A stretch of 64,000 nt of DNA, taken from contig CAZMQG010000002.1 in assembly GCA_964568625.1 (NCBI GenBank), positions 55,703 to 119,702 on the forward strand, given 5' to 3'. Below, one piece after another: positions 10,151-19,425 of this stretch. This stretch comes from JBAZAX01 sp964568625. GTDB taxonomy: Bacteria > Babelota > Babeliae > Babelales > RVW-14. The notes beneath the pieces were generated by a model that saw only the letters and a list, made by a program, of their open reading frames with translations, was not told where the DNA came from and made no database searches. A program made the position numbers and the translations under genes. Numbering within the stretch: position 1 is the stretch's first letter; each line of letters opens with the position of its first letter.

Positions 10151-10762
10151 TGCCGGCTGTAATATAGCGAGAGTTTGGGCTACGCTTTTGACCGTTGCCC
10201 CTGTTGTAAAAAGATCATCGATTATAACGATATTTTTATCTTTTATTGGATTATTAAATATAAAATTCTTCTTTATAGAAAATGCCGTTTCAACATTTTT
10301 TTGTCGCTGATTTGGACTTAATCTGGATTGGAAAATTGTTCTATGTTTTCTTTTAACGATATTAATTATTGGGATATCAAGTTTTTTGCTCAATTGTTTT
10401 GCAATTAAATCGGCTTGGTTATAACCCCTCCACGCGAATCTGGACCAATGTAATGGAACCGGAATTAAAAAATCTGCTTTAATCGTTTCGAATGGAACAA
10501 AATCAATTATCAAATTTGCAAGTTGTTTGCATGCAAGAGTGTCATACGAAAATTTTTTTAAGATAAGAGATTTTACAGGATCATCATATGCGCATGCTGC
10601 GTAAATGGGTAGGATATATTTTTTTGTTGTTCGGAGAAAAACGGGTACGACCGGTTTTATTTTACTTTGGCATGCAAAACAAAAAGTTTGTTCTTGATCA
10701 ATAATGGAAGAGCATGATTGGCAAAACGATGGATAAATCAGCCGCAATAAACTGTTTAACAT
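10115..10762 (-). CDS. ComF-family phosphoribosyltransferase-like protein
   Basis: The N-terminal zinc-finger-like cysteines (CQSC and CFAC near residues 15-31) are followed by a phosphoribosyltransferase fold. The PRPP-binding loop is VIIDDLFTTGATVKSV, close to the ComF consensus DDVxTTGAT. Family length is about 215-240 residues, as here. ComF proteins are linked to DNA uptake in naturally transformable bacteria, but homologues occur in many non-competent species, so I infer only a DNA-processing or salvage role. No other competence gene is visible in this window. Confidence 0.85.
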   Translation of the reverse strand: MLNSLLRLIYPSFCQSCSSIIDQEQTFCFACQSKIKPVVPVFLRTTKKYILPIYAACAYDDPVKSLILKKFSYDTLACKQLANLIIDFVPFETIKADFLIPVPLHWSRFAWRGYNQADLIAKQLSKKLDIPIINIVKRKHRTIFQSRLSPNQRQKNVETAFSIKKNFIFNNPIKDKNIVIIDDLFTTGATVKSVAQTLAILQPASISIAVACRTI

Positions 10763-10943
10763 AATATCATAAAGTTAAAGTAAATTATTCTAAATTTTAA
10801 CATTCAAATAGTAACATGACTAAGTTTTTATGCAATAAATTAAATATAAAATTTTTTTAAAAAAATTACTTGTGCTTGATAAAAATAAAGAGTAGTATCT
10901 GTCCGAAATAATTGTAAAAATATTACAAGAAAGGAAGATTCTC

Positions 10944-11564
10944 ATGAATAAAAATATTATGATTCTTTGTGCCATGTTACTTTCTTCATCTATGAATATC
11001 AAAGCAGTAGATTTTAGGGTTCAAATGCCGATTGAGTTTGTTATAAAAGCTCAAGATCCTGAAAATCCGCAGGCAGAATTTTTAAACGTAAAAACTGATT
11101 TCAAACCAGGCTTAAAATGGGTTATGTTACCGCAAGTTGCGGCAATGTTTGATCCTTCAAATCCAAGCGAGCCAGTAGTTCTTCTTGATGTAAAACGTAC
11201 TATTCTTAAGATTATAGCCCAAAACCCTGAGCTTGTTCGTAATGCTGGAATTCAGCCCGAGGACTTTGCAAATGCCGGAATTTCCACAAGAGATTTACAG
11301 GTTCTAAGACATGAAGATATTAGACCTGAGGAGATTAGTTTTTTAGCCCAATTGATGGTTGATTTTATTGATGGAGATGCATATGACGGATTGGCTTATA
11401 TGCGTGATGGCGGATTGAACTTTATAAAAGGTGGAGCAGGTTTAGGTTTTGGTACTGCAATTTTGCTGAAAAAGGTAACTGTTGTTGTAGCCAAATTTTT
11501 AAAAAGCTGGTTTGATGATGTTACCGAGTCTGAAAAAGAGGCTCGTGCAAGTTTAAGAAATTAA
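10944..11564 (+). CDS. Exported protein of unknown function
   Basis: This 206-residue protein starts with a signal peptide (MNKNIMILCAMLLSSSMNIKA) and has a GGAAG ribosome-binding site upstream. The mature part begins VDFRVQMPIEFVIKAQDPENP. Residues about 70-110 hold three short similar segments (IQPEDFANAG, ISTRDLQVLRH, IRPEEISFLA) like helical repeats. Near the C-terminus a glycine-rich hydrophobic stretch (GGAGLGFGTAILLKKVTVVVA) could be a membrane-inserting helix. I recognise no family. A strong terminator directly follows, so it is the end of its transcript. Confidence 0.75.
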   Translation: MNKNIMILCAMLLSSSMNIKAVDFRVQMPIEFVIKAQDPENPQAEFLNVKTDFKPGLKWVMLPQVAAMFDPSNPSEPVVLLDVKRTILKIIAQNPELVRNAGIQPEDFANAGISTRDLQVLRHEDIRPEEISFLAQLMVDFIDGDAYDGLAYMRDGGLNFIKGGAGLGFGTAILLKKVTVVVAKFLKSWFDDVTESEKEARASLRN

Positions 11565-11596
11565 ATTTCATTATATAAAAAAACTTAATTTGTTAG

Positions 11597-11631
11597 GCGT
11601 TAGCGTCTTTTTTTGAGGCTAACGCTTTTTT
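11597..11631 (+). terminator. Rho-independent terminator
   Basis: An 8-bp perfect inverted repeat (GCGTTAGC / GCTAACGC) with a 13-base loop is followed by a T run. It lies 32 bases after the stop of the exported protein gene and ends that transcript before the LptA-like gene. Confidence 0.85.
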
Positions 11632-11718
11632 ATTGGATTTTTAATAAAACCATGTATAGATTATAAAAATGTGTCGTTGTCTGTTTCCAAGTTTATAATT
11701 TAGGGGCATGTATTTTAA

Positions 11719-12327
11719 ATGCTTAATAAAAAATTAATTCTAATTTTTATTTATTTTATAACATACTCGCTTAATGCTATTGATCCGTTTTCACATATAA
11801 AAATTACTAGTAATAAGGCTGTTTGCGAAAAGGATAAAGAGAATTCACATACTTTCAGATTTAAATATCTTGAAAAAGTTAATGTTATATTAGCAGATGG
11901 AAGTCAAATTACATCTGAATCTCTTGAAGTTGTACTGGATAGTAAGAGTGCTAAAGATCCTAATGATTTGAGTAAAAAACATGGCGAAAAAAATAGAAAA
12001 AATAAATCCAAAGAGAAGAAGTCTGGAGATCTATCGCACATAAAACAGATTACATTTAAGAATAATGTTCAAATTTCTAACCAAAATAGGCGTGCACAGT
12101 CGGATTCAGCTATAATTAATCTTTTTGATAACACATGTTTGCTTGCCGGCAACGTAAAAATTAAACAAACAAAAATGGCTCAGAATGATGTTCCTGTGGA
12201 TATTCAGAGTACTCAGGCGTTAATTAATCTTAAGACTTCTCAGGTTACGTTGCTAGGAAGTAGTGAAGAGCCAGTAAGTACTATAATTGAACTTAATAAA
12301 AATGTTATGGCATCTAAGAAAAAGTAA
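11719..12327 (+). CDS. LptA/OstA-like periplasmic protein
   Basis: The 202-residue protein has an N-terminal signal peptide (LILIFIYFITYSLNA) and a beta-rich repeat pattern typical of the OstA/LptA fold: ITSNKAVCEKD, ITFKNNVQISNQNRRAQSDSAIINL, CLLAGNVKIKQ, INLKTSQVTLLG. LptA polymerises into the periplasmic bridge that carries LPS to the outer membrane. A lysine-rich insert at about residues 80-105 separates the first strands from the rest, which is unusual. mutL follows after 8 bases and is probably co-transcribed. The LptC-like gene 1.6 kb upstream supports the assignment. Confidence 0.65.
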   Translation: MLNKKLILIFIYFITYSLNAIDPFSHIKITSNKAVCEKDKENSHTFRFKYLEKVNVILADGSQITSESLEVVLDSKSAKDPNDLSKKHGEKNRKNKSKEKKSGDLSHIKQITFKNNVQISNQNRRAQSDSAIINLFDNTCLLAGNVKIKQTKMAQNDVPVDIQSTQALINLKTSQVTLLGSSEEPVSTIIELNKNVMASKKK

Positions 12328-12335
12328 CTTAAAAA

Positions 12336-14318
12336 ATGAACAAAATTAAAGTTCTGGCTTTTGATCAGGCACAAAAGATTGCAGCCGGAGAGGTTATAGA
12401 ACGTCCTGTTAACGTTGTCAAAGAAGTTATTGAAAATTCTATTGATGCCGGAGCTACTCAAGTTTACTTGTATATAGAAAAAGCTGGCAAACAACTTATT
12501 CGCGTTGTGGATAATGGTTGCGGTATGTCTGTGACTGATGCAAAAAATTGCTTCTTGTCACATGCTACCAGCAAAATATCTAATATCGATGAGCTTGAGA
12601 CTATTGATTCGTATGGGTTTAGAGGAGAGGCTCTTGCCAGCATTAGCGCAATTAGCAAAATAAAATTAATTACGCGACCTACCATTTGTCATCCTGCCGT
12701 GTCCGCCATAGCTGAAAGCGAAGGCCGGGAACTTGAGTCAGGATCTATTTTGCCACAAGAAAATGCGTCACTTGGTGTTGAGATAGAGTATGAAAATTCA
12801 AGATTAATTTCGGAAAAATCTATTTCGTGTAATTTTGGAACTGATCTTCAAATTCATGACCTGTTTTATAATATTCCCGTGCGTAAGAAATTTTTGAAGC
12901 AAGATGAAACTGAGTGGAATCAGGTGCAGACACTTTTTTATGCTTTCTGTCTGAGTCACTTAAAAATTCACTTTAAGCTTTATAATGATGGGAAGCTTGT
13001 TTTAAATGCTCCTCCTGTTAATAGTATTCAGGATAGAATAACGCAAATTTGGGATCACAATTTTTCACAAAATTTAATTGAGTTAGGGGCCAAGCCCAAT
13101 AATAACTTATTACAAGCTGATGCTTCTCAGGAGCAGTCTAATGATTTGTTACCGGGCTGGATTAAGTTCAGAGGTTGTATATCTAACCACAATTTTTGGC
13201 GTTATGGTCGAACTCATATATTTTTTTTCGTTAACAATCGTTGGGTAAAAAACCCAGAACTTTCTAAGGGTTTGCTAAAGGGTTATCTAAATGTTTTGCC
13301 CCATGATAAATTTCCGGCAGCGTTTATTTTTATTGATATAGACAAGACTCTTGTTGATATTAATTGCCATCCAAAAAAAGAAGAGGTTAGGTTTTTAAAA
13401 CCCCTTACAGTTCAAAATATGTTACAAGAAATTGTAAAAAGTACATTGGCACAAAATCTATCAAAGCAGATTTTGCCGGGCTTTATAGGGCAAAATTTTG
13501 CAATACAAGATGTTGGTAGTCAAAATTCTACTCAAAATATTGAGCACGAACATAAAACCGAAAATTTACACACACAAGCTTTTTTGGAACAGCCAAATTT
13601 TCATAGACGACAAAACTTTTTTGGCCCTATTGTGGAGTCTTATTTAGAACCTTCACAAAGACAAACGAATTTGCCGGTTTATGGACAATCTTCTGTCACT
13701 GTTAACGTGAGCCAAACTCAAGCTGTTCAACCTGAGGTGCAGGCATACAAAATTATTGGACAACTTTTTAAAACATATATTTTAATCGAAAATAAAGATA
13801 ATTTTGTGATCATTGATCAGCATGCGGCTCATGAACGAATAATTTATGAAAATTTATTAAAGAATTTTGAGCATAAACAGGGAATAAGACTTTTGTTTCC
13901 TGAAATTTTAAATCTTACAGAACAACAAATTAAATCTTTGCTTGAGTGTAAAGATTTTTTTAGTGAGCAGGGTATTGATTTTGAAGTGATCGGTAAAAAT
14001 GATATTTCCATAAAAACCAGTCCGCCAAAAATTTCGAAAACATCTTTAAAAGAGCTTTTCATGCATGCTATAGAATTTATTCAGGAAAACGAGAAGCTTG
14101 ATAAAGAGATTTTTCGTAAAAAACTTAATGAACATATGCATTCACAAATTTCTTGTAAATCTGCTGTTAAGGCAGGAGATGAATTGACGTTTGCACAGAT
14201 GCGGCAATTAATTGATGATCTTAATAAATGCGAAAATCGTATTATTTGCGTTCATGGCCGTCCCACAACATGGATTGTTAGCAAATTTGAAGTCGAGAAG
14301 AATTTTAAGCGTCGTTAA
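12336..14318 (+). CDS. mutL: DNA mismatch repair protein MutL (endonuclease-type)
   Basis: MutL couples MutS mismatch recognition to strand incision. The N-terminal GHKL ATPase shows all expected motifs: IAAGEVIERPVNVVKEVIEN, SIDAGA, DNGCGM, ATSKI, and GFRGEALASISAI. The C-terminal dimerisation domain begins around residue 465. It contains DQHAAHERIIYE, which fits the DQHAx2Ex4E metal-binding motif of endonuclease-competent MutL, plus the late SCKSAVKAGDEL and CVHGRPT elements. The protein should therefore nick DNA itself and not need MutH. Its length of 660 residues is normal, with a variable linker between residues about 370 and 460. It follows the LptA-like gene by 8 bases. Confidence 0.97.
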   Translation: MNKIKVLAFDQAQKIAAGEVIERPVNVVKEVIENSIDAGATQVYLYIEKAGKQLIRVVDNGCGMSVTDAKNCFLSHATSKISNIDELETIDSYGFRGEALASISAISKIKLITRPTICHPAVSAIAESEGRELESGSILPQENASLGVEIEYENSRLISEKSISCNFGTDLQIHDLFYNIPVRKKFLKQDETEWNQVQTLFYAFCLSHLKIHFKLYNDGKLVLNAPPVNSIQDRITQIWDHNFSQNLIELGAKPNNNLLQADASQEQSNDLLPGWIKFRGCISNHNFWRYGRTHIFFFVNNRWVKNPELSKGLLKGYLNVLPHDKFPAAFIFIDIDKTLVDINCHPKKEEVRFLKPLTVQNMLQEIVKSTLAQNLSKQILPGFIGQNFAIQDVGSQNSTQNIEHEHKTENLHTQAFLEQPNFHRRQNFFGPIVESYLEPSQRQTNLPVYGQSSVTVNVSQTQAVQPEVQAYKIIGQLFKTYILIENKDNFVIIDQHAAHERIIYENLLKNFEHKQGIRLLFPEILNLTEQQIKSLLECKDFFSEQGIDFEVIGKNDISIKTSPPKISKTSLKELFMHAIEFIQENEKLDKEIFRKKLNEHMHSQISCKSAVKAGDELTFAQMRQLIDDLNKCENRIICVHGRPTTWIVSKFEVEKNFKRR

Positions 14319-14396
14319 CATGTTAATATTTTAATATTGTTTATCTACGAATATTCAGAATTTTTAGGTTGTTTTATTTTGGCTGTTGTTACAATT

Positions 14397-15194
14397 CTAA
14401 AACAAGCTTGTTATTTTTATGATTTGCCTTACTAGTGGTTTTGATCCATATATTGTGGCCAGAAATCTTTTATCATAACTTAATATACCCTCTTGTCTGA
14501 AACAGTCGGGAGATTCATAACTTGAGGGGGTAGCCCATGCATGTATTTCTTTTACTTGATCGACCAAAAAAGATCCAACAAATTTTTCTGGGGCAATCTG
14601 AAAAATTTTTACGGTTTTTTCCTGGGATGAGTATATTGCAATATGCGTTGCTTCAGGATTAAACTTTATAATGTCGCCTACATTTATTTTGATAGAATTT
14701 ATCCGTAAGTTAAGTTGGCAATAGCTTCTTCCTGTATTTATATCAATAATTGCTACCGGACCATTTATTAAGGCAATAGCCAAAAATAAACCGTTATTAC
14801 TTAATTCTACGCAAGCAATACTGCCTGTGATTTCATAAATTAGTTTTCCGTTTAAAATATTCCAAGCGCGAATGAAACTATCCCCAATAGCAAATAAAAC
14901 TCTGTCATCAGGGCTCCATTTAATCCATGCCATAGATTTGATTCCCAAATCCATATTACGAATTTTACTTGTAATAGGGTCTATTATTTGCACGATTCCC
15001 GATATGCCTCTAAATGCAGATACCGCCAAAAGATTTGATCTATTACCCCACTCCATTGTTATTACATTGTAAGGATTTAAACTGAAAAGTTTTTCTTTTG
15101 GATTGCTAACAAATTCTTGTTTTGCCATTGAATATAATTGTAAATTGCCAAATAAAAAACAGAAATTTAGAAATATTATTTTTTTTATACTCAC
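14397..15194 (-). CDS. Exported WD40-like repeat protein (short)
   Basis: This 265-residue protein has a GTG start preceded by GGATAA and a signal-peptide-like start (IIFLNFCFLFGNLQLYSMA). The body has four or five degenerate WD40-like blades: MEWGNRSNLLAVSAFRG, WIKWSPDDRVLFAIGDSFIRAWNI, VELSNNGLFLAIALINGPVAII, and IKFNPEATHIAIYSSQEKTVKIFQI. That is too few for a closed seven-bladed propeller unless it dimerises or the remaining blades have diverged. It resembles canonical WD40 more than the YVTN-like blades of the two large proteins at the window start. No catalytic part is visible, so a protein-protein interaction role is inferred. Confidence 0.8.
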   Translation of the reverse strand: MSIKKIIFLNFCFLFGNLQLYSMAKQEFVSNPKEKLFSLNPYNVITMEWGNRSNLLAVSAFRGISGIVQIIDPITSKIRNMDLGIKSMAWIKWSPDDRVLFAIGDSFIRAWNILNGKLIYEITGSIACVELSNNGLFLAIALINGPVAIIDINTGRSYCQLNLRINSIKINVGDIIKFNPEATHIAIYSSQEKTVKIFQIAPEKFVGSFLVDQVKEIHAWATPSSYESPDCFRQEGILSYDKRFLATIYGSKPLVRQIIKITSLF

Positions 15195-15414
15195 AACTTA
15201 TCCTTTTAATAATTTGTCATAAAAAATTCGTATTTATTTAATTTGAAATATTACTGAGTCTTTAAAAATTGTAAATTATGTTTTAATAAAAAAAATATAG
15301 ATTGCCAGATTAATAAAAATTAAGAAAAGTTTTATTGATTTAAAAATGAGTGATGTTAAACTTTGCAAACATAATTCTACAGATAAGTTTTTTAATATAA
15401 ATTTATGAGGCTTT

Positions 15415-15861
15415 ATGAAAATTTTAAGAATTTTATTAATTTTATTTATAGCTTTTGAATTAATAAATGCAAAGCTCTCTGCGATGGTTGATGCACGACA
15501 AAATGATACAAAATTGATTGCGATGTTTACTGAAAAATTTAAATCTTCTGAAAGCTATTTCGATTCGCAGGCCTTTCCTCTTGATATTATTAAATCTATG
15601 GTCTGTCATATTAAAAGAGCCATTGAAGATCCAGAAAAAATCATACAAATGCGACAAAGGTTGTCTGAAGCGCCTTCTCAAGATGCCGATCTCATGATTT
15701 CAAATGAGGCTTTATTAAAAATTTTAAAAGAAATTAAAGTAATAGAATCAATTCATATGATTGATTTATCTGATTTGGAGAGTAACCAACGAGTGAAAAA
15801 AATCATAATTCTTGCATTATGGGATTACACATATTACGTGTGCAACAAATTTAATCAATAA
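15415..15861 (+). CDS. Small exported protein of unknown function
   Basis: This 148-residue protein has a signal peptide (MKILRILLILFIAFELINA) and GAGG upstream of the ATG. The mature part is mostly predicted helix (KLIAMFTEKFKSSESYF, DIIKSMVCHIKRAIEDP, NEALLKILKEIKVIESI) and ends in VCNKFNQ. I recognise no family. It stands alone: the upstream gap is AT-rich and the next gene converges on it. Confidence 0.65.
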   Translation: MKILRILLILFIAFELINAKLSAMVDARQNDTKLIAMFTEKFKSSESYFDSQAFPLDIIKSMVCHIKRAIEDPEKIIQMRQRLSEAPSQDADLMISNEALLKILKEIKVIESIHMIDLSDLESNQRVKKIIILALWDYTYYVCNKFNQ

Positions 15862-15890
15862 TCTAAATCAACAAGCTAAAAAAATTTAGA

Positions 15891-18065
15891 TCAGTTACCA
15901 GTTCGGGCAAGTTCATCGACAATCAAACTAATTTCAGTTGCTAGCAATATTCGCTCAAATGGAATTGGGGGTTGAAAATTGGGTGCTTGTGTGGCTGTAA
16001 AGAATTCTTGTAACAATACTTCGTGTCCCTTATCTTGTGTTTTGCTGTGCATATCAAAGCTTTTGGATAAGCCAAAACCATTAAGTTCATAATAATCGTT
16101 CATGATAATTGATTTACCATCGAAGAATAACTCCATGCGCTCTTTTCCAGATTCTGCATTTCCGACTGATGTATAAAGCAAAGAGCAGCAAGAGCCGTCT
16201 TTCATACTAATTTGGGCAACAAAATTATCAGTAGGTTTAACAGAATAGTTATTTGAATTTATTGATTCTACTGAAATTGATACTGGTTCTGAGTCAGTTA
16301 AAAAACAGAATAGTTCAAAAATATGACATGCTTCGCCTATAATTCGGCCACCGTTTGCAGGTGAATTAAGCCAGTGATCTTTTGGAATAAATCCTGCGTT
16401 CATACGATAGTTTATAAGCATTGGGTTGTTACGGTTTTTTACAACGTCTTTAATTTTTTTAACAAATGGTGAAAATGAGCGATTGAAGTCTACGCAGTAC
16501 AAGACTTCTTTGTTTTGATTTAAAAACAGTTTTAGTTTTTCAAGTTGTTCATAATTTACTGCTGCAGGCTTTTCAACAAAAACTGCCTTGCCTGCCGTTA
16601 GACTATCAATTGTCTGGTCTGTGTGTAAAGAGTGCGGGGTGGCGATCAAAATTGCATTAACTTTGTCGTTATTAAGTAACTTTTTATAATCATTTCCGGT
16701 GTTTTGTACTTTATATTGATTTGCAATATTAATTAAATTTGTGACATTTGCATCGATCATTGAGTCAATTTGGACATTTTTTATTTTTGAAATAGCAGGA
16801 AGGAGTTTTATTTTACAAAAACCTCCAATTCCTATAATTCCAAGTATTGTATTACTTTTTGAGATAAATTTTTTGGCTGTGCGTGAGGTGTTAGTTGTAG
16901 TATTTGATTGATTTAAAATTGTTGCTATTTCTTGCTCTAAATTTTCTCGAGCTGCTTTGTAACAAAGCACGATTCCGAGAGACTCTTTTGTTTGTAAGGA
17001 TTGATATGCAGCTTCTACGTTGTTTAAATTAAATTCACTTGAAACCAGTGGGTCAATTAATATTTTTTTCTCTTGAACAAGTTTGGCGAACAGCTCCATA
17101 TTTCTGTTTTCAGTCCAGCGTACATAATCGTATGGATAATCAACTCCACGTTTTTCATAAGTGTCATCATAACGCCCTGGGCCGTAAGAGCAGGATATTA
17201 AAAAATCAATCTCTTTTGAATAAAATGGATCGCGATCAAAGTCAATTTTTACATCACCAACAAGTATAACCTTGCCCTTGCGGCGAGTCATTTGCATTGC
17301 TTGTTGGATAATTTGTCCATCTTTACTGGCGGCGGTAATTATTGTTGTGTCAATGCCATTTTGGGATGTTGACCATTCGATTTCTTTTATGACATTGCAA
17401 ATTTTTGGATTAAACACAAAGTCAGTGCCAAGATTTTTTGCCAAATTTAAACGAGATTCTTGAATGTCAATTCCATAAACTTGGCATCCTGAAAGTTTTG
17501 CCAGCTGTGATGTCAGTTGTCCAATTAGGCCAAGTCCTATGACACAAACTTTCTGGCCCAGTTCAAGATTTGCTCTACGTATGCCTTGCAGTGCAATTGC
17601 GCCAATGGTAGTTAGGCTGCATTGTTTGAGCATCTCATGATTGTGGATTTTTACAGCTAAATTTTTTGGTATGACAACTACATCTGCGTGGTTTGCGTGT
17701 CCTGAGCCTGCGCAGGCAACGTAATCGCCAACAGAAAAACCTTCAACATTTTTTCCGACAGATAGAACTTGTCCTGAGCATGAATACCCCAGAGGCATCA
17801 CAGTATCAAGTTTTTCACGAATTAGGGCAAAAGTTGCAGTAAGCCCATTGTCTTTAATTGCTCCGGTAACTTTTTGTATGTTTTGATTTAAATTAGAATA
17901 TGCTTTCTCGAAGATCGACTTACCTGATGCGGCAACGGTTGCAAATTCTGTTCCGCTGCTAATGAATGAGTAGTCAACTCTTACCAAAATACTGTTCTGA
18001 TCAAGAAGGGGAATATCGACTTGATAAAGCTTAACCTGCCCTTTTTTCAAAAAAACTTGTTTCAT
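15891..18065 (-). CDS. Bidomain oxidoreductase: zinc-dehydrogenase-like plus Gfo/Idh/MocA
   Basis: The N-terminal half (about residues 1-370) is a medium-chain alcohol dehydrogenase-like domain with KVCVIGLGLIGQLTSQLAKLSG as its NAD-binding loop. The C-terminal half, from about residue 415, is a Gfo/Idh/MocA oxidoreductase with TILGIIGIGGFCKIKLLPAI and the conserved VEKPAA motif. Such fusions are typical of surface-polysaccharide clusters, where they act on nucleotide-linked sugars; the exact substrate is unknown. I placed the start at ATG 18065 because the longer frame begins at a TTG inside the end of wecC and lacks a better ribosome-binding site. It is the third gene of a wecB-wecC operon and probably finishes or modifies the same sugar. 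Confidence 0.88.
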   Translation of the reverse strand: MKQVFLKKGQVKLYQVDIPLLDQNSILVRVDYSFISSGTEFATVAASGKSIFEKAYSNLNQNIQKVTGAIKDNGLTATFALIREKLDTVMPLGYSCSGQVLSVGKNVEGFSVGDYVACAGSGHANHADVVVIPKNLAVKIHNHEMLKQCSLTTIGAIALQGIRRANLELGQKVCVIGLGLIGQLTSQLAKLSGCQVYGIDIQESRLNLAKNLGTDFVFNPKICNVIKEIEWSTSQNGIDTTIITAASKDGQIIQQAMQMTRRKGKVILVGDVKIDFDRDPFYSKEIDFLISCSYGPGRYDDTYEKRGVDYPYDYVRWTENRNMELFAKLVQEKKILIDPLVSSEFNLNNVEAAYQSLQTKESLGIVLCYKAARENLEQEIATILNQSNTTTNTSRTAKKFISKSNTILGIIGIGGFCKIKLLPAISKIKNVQIDSMIDANVTNLINIANQYKVQNTGNDYKKLLNNDKVNAILIATPHSLHTDQTIDSLTAGKAVFVEKPAAVNYEQLEKLKLFLNQNKEVLYCVDFNRSFSPFVKKIKDVVKNRNNPMLINYRMNAGFIPKDHWLNSPANGGRIIGEACHIFELFCFLTDSEPVSISVESINSNNYSVKPTDNFVAQISMKDGSCCSLLYTSVGNAESGKERMELFFDGKSIIMNDYYELNGFGLSKSFDMHSKTQDKGHEVLLQEFFTATQAPNFQPPIPFERILLATEISLIVDELARTGN

Positions 18066-18078
18066 GAGACTTTCTTTT

Positions 18079-19386
18079 TTAGATTCCAAGTTGACCAATA
18101 GTTTCTTTAAAGTGCATTAATCCGTTTAAAAGATCCTTGGATTGTTTCATATGCATGTCATATAATAGACCACATGGATCTATAACAACCTTTCCATTAA
18201 AGACATTTTCTTGTAACGCTTCGAATTCTTTGTGTTTAACCAGAATTGCTATTAAATCAGAATTTTTTAGTAACTCAAGTAAATTGTATTTTGTGGGTAA
18301 TCCCAATTTTTGCATATATTCTAGGGAAATATTAGGATCGAAGATACACAAGTCCATAATGTCTTTTTTTCTATTTAATTCAAGTGCAATTTTGAGAGAA
18401 GGGGATTCTCTGATATCGTCTACATTGGGTTTGAAAGTAATTCCCAAAACAGATACTTTAGGCTTTTCAATTCCACGAGCTTTTAAGTATTCAATTTTTT
18501 CCAAAATCAGACTAAGAACTTGGTTAGGCTTGTTATTATTTATCTGTCTTGCAGTTTGCAAAAGAGTGCTTTGTTCGGGAAAGCTTTCAATTAAAAAATA
18601 TGGGTCAACTGCCACGCAGTGTCCTCCAACGCCGGTGCTTGGGGCTAGTATTTTGACTCGTGGGTGTTTATTTGCAAATTCTATGACTTGAAAAGGATTG
18701 ACTCCTGCCTGTGTTGCCATTGCTGCGACTTGATTGGCAAATGCAATTTGAACATCTCTGCAACTGTTCTCAGCCAGTTTAACCAACTCGGCAGTTTTAT
18801 CATCGGTAATATGTAAAAAACCTTTTACGAATTTTGCGTAAAAACGTTTTGATAAATCGCAGGCTTTGTGACACATTCCGCCAATTATGCGATCATTACT
18901 TACTAATTCTTTTAATATTTTTCCTGGAATTACGCGTTCAGGACAGTGTGAAACAAAGAAATCTATTCCCAATTTTAGACCAGATAACTCTTCAAGTTGG
19001 GTTGCGAGTGCTTCAGTTGTTCCGACTGGAACTGTTGATTCCAGAATGACTATATTTCCGGGCATAAGCCTTTTGGCAACGAGTTCTCCGGCAGAAAAAA
19101 CGTAACTTAAGTCAGCATGTTTATTCTCTTTAATTGGAGTTTGGACTGTTATAACAAAGCAGTCTGCATATTGTAAATCTTTAAAAGCCTTGAATGTTCC
19201 CTTGCTTAAAACACCCAATAATTCTTCTGCCATTCCCGGTTCTGCTATTGGCATTTGGCCTGCATTTATCTTTTTTATTTTTTCCTGATCAATATCAAAG
19301 CCAAAAACTTCAAAATCAGCTTGAGCTGCAAGAATGGCTGTCGGCAATCCTATATACCCTAATCCAACAACTGAAATACGTCTCAT
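18079..19386 (-). CDS. wecC: UDP-N-acetyl-D-mannosamine dehydrogenase-type nucleotide sugar dehydrogenase
   Basis: It oxidises C6 of a UDP-N-acetylhexosamine twice with NAD to give the uronic acid, UDP-ManNAcA for the WecC subgroup. The N-terminus has the Rossmann loop VVGLGYIGLPTA. ILESTVPVGTTEAL and SHCPERVIPGK, the latter diagnostic for the WecC branch, follow. The catalytic cysteine lies in GVGGHCVAVDPYFL. Length 435 is normal. It lies 39 bases downstream of wecB, whose product supplies UDP-ManNAc, so the two genes form a consecutive pathway. The window also contains a ugd-type dehydrogenase at 53.8 kb, which differs in having GYGGSCFPKD. Confidence 0.9.
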   Translation of the reverse strand: MRRISVVGLGYIGLPTAILAAQADFEVFGFDIDQEKIKKINAGQMPIAEPGMAEELLGVLSKGTFKAFKDLQYADCFVITVQTPIKENKHADLSYVFSAGELVAKRLMPGNIVILESTVPVGTTEALATQLEELSGLKLGIDFFVSHCPERVIPGKILKELVSNDRIIGGMCHKACDLSKRFYAKFVKGFLHITDDKTAELVKLAENSCRDVQIAFANQVAAMATQAGVNPFQVIEFANKHPRVKILAPSTGVGGHCVAVDPYFLIESFPEQSTLLQTARQINNNKPNQVLSLILEKIEYLKARGIEKPKVSVLGITFKPNVDDIRESPSLKIALELNRKKDIMDLCIFDPNISLEYMQKLGLPTKYNLLELLKNSDLIAILVKHKEFEALQENVFNGKVVIDPCGLLYDMHMKQSKDLLNGLMHFKETIGQLGI

Positions 19387-19425
19387 CAGTCCTCCCCGTT
19401 TATAATTTTATATTTTATCATTGAT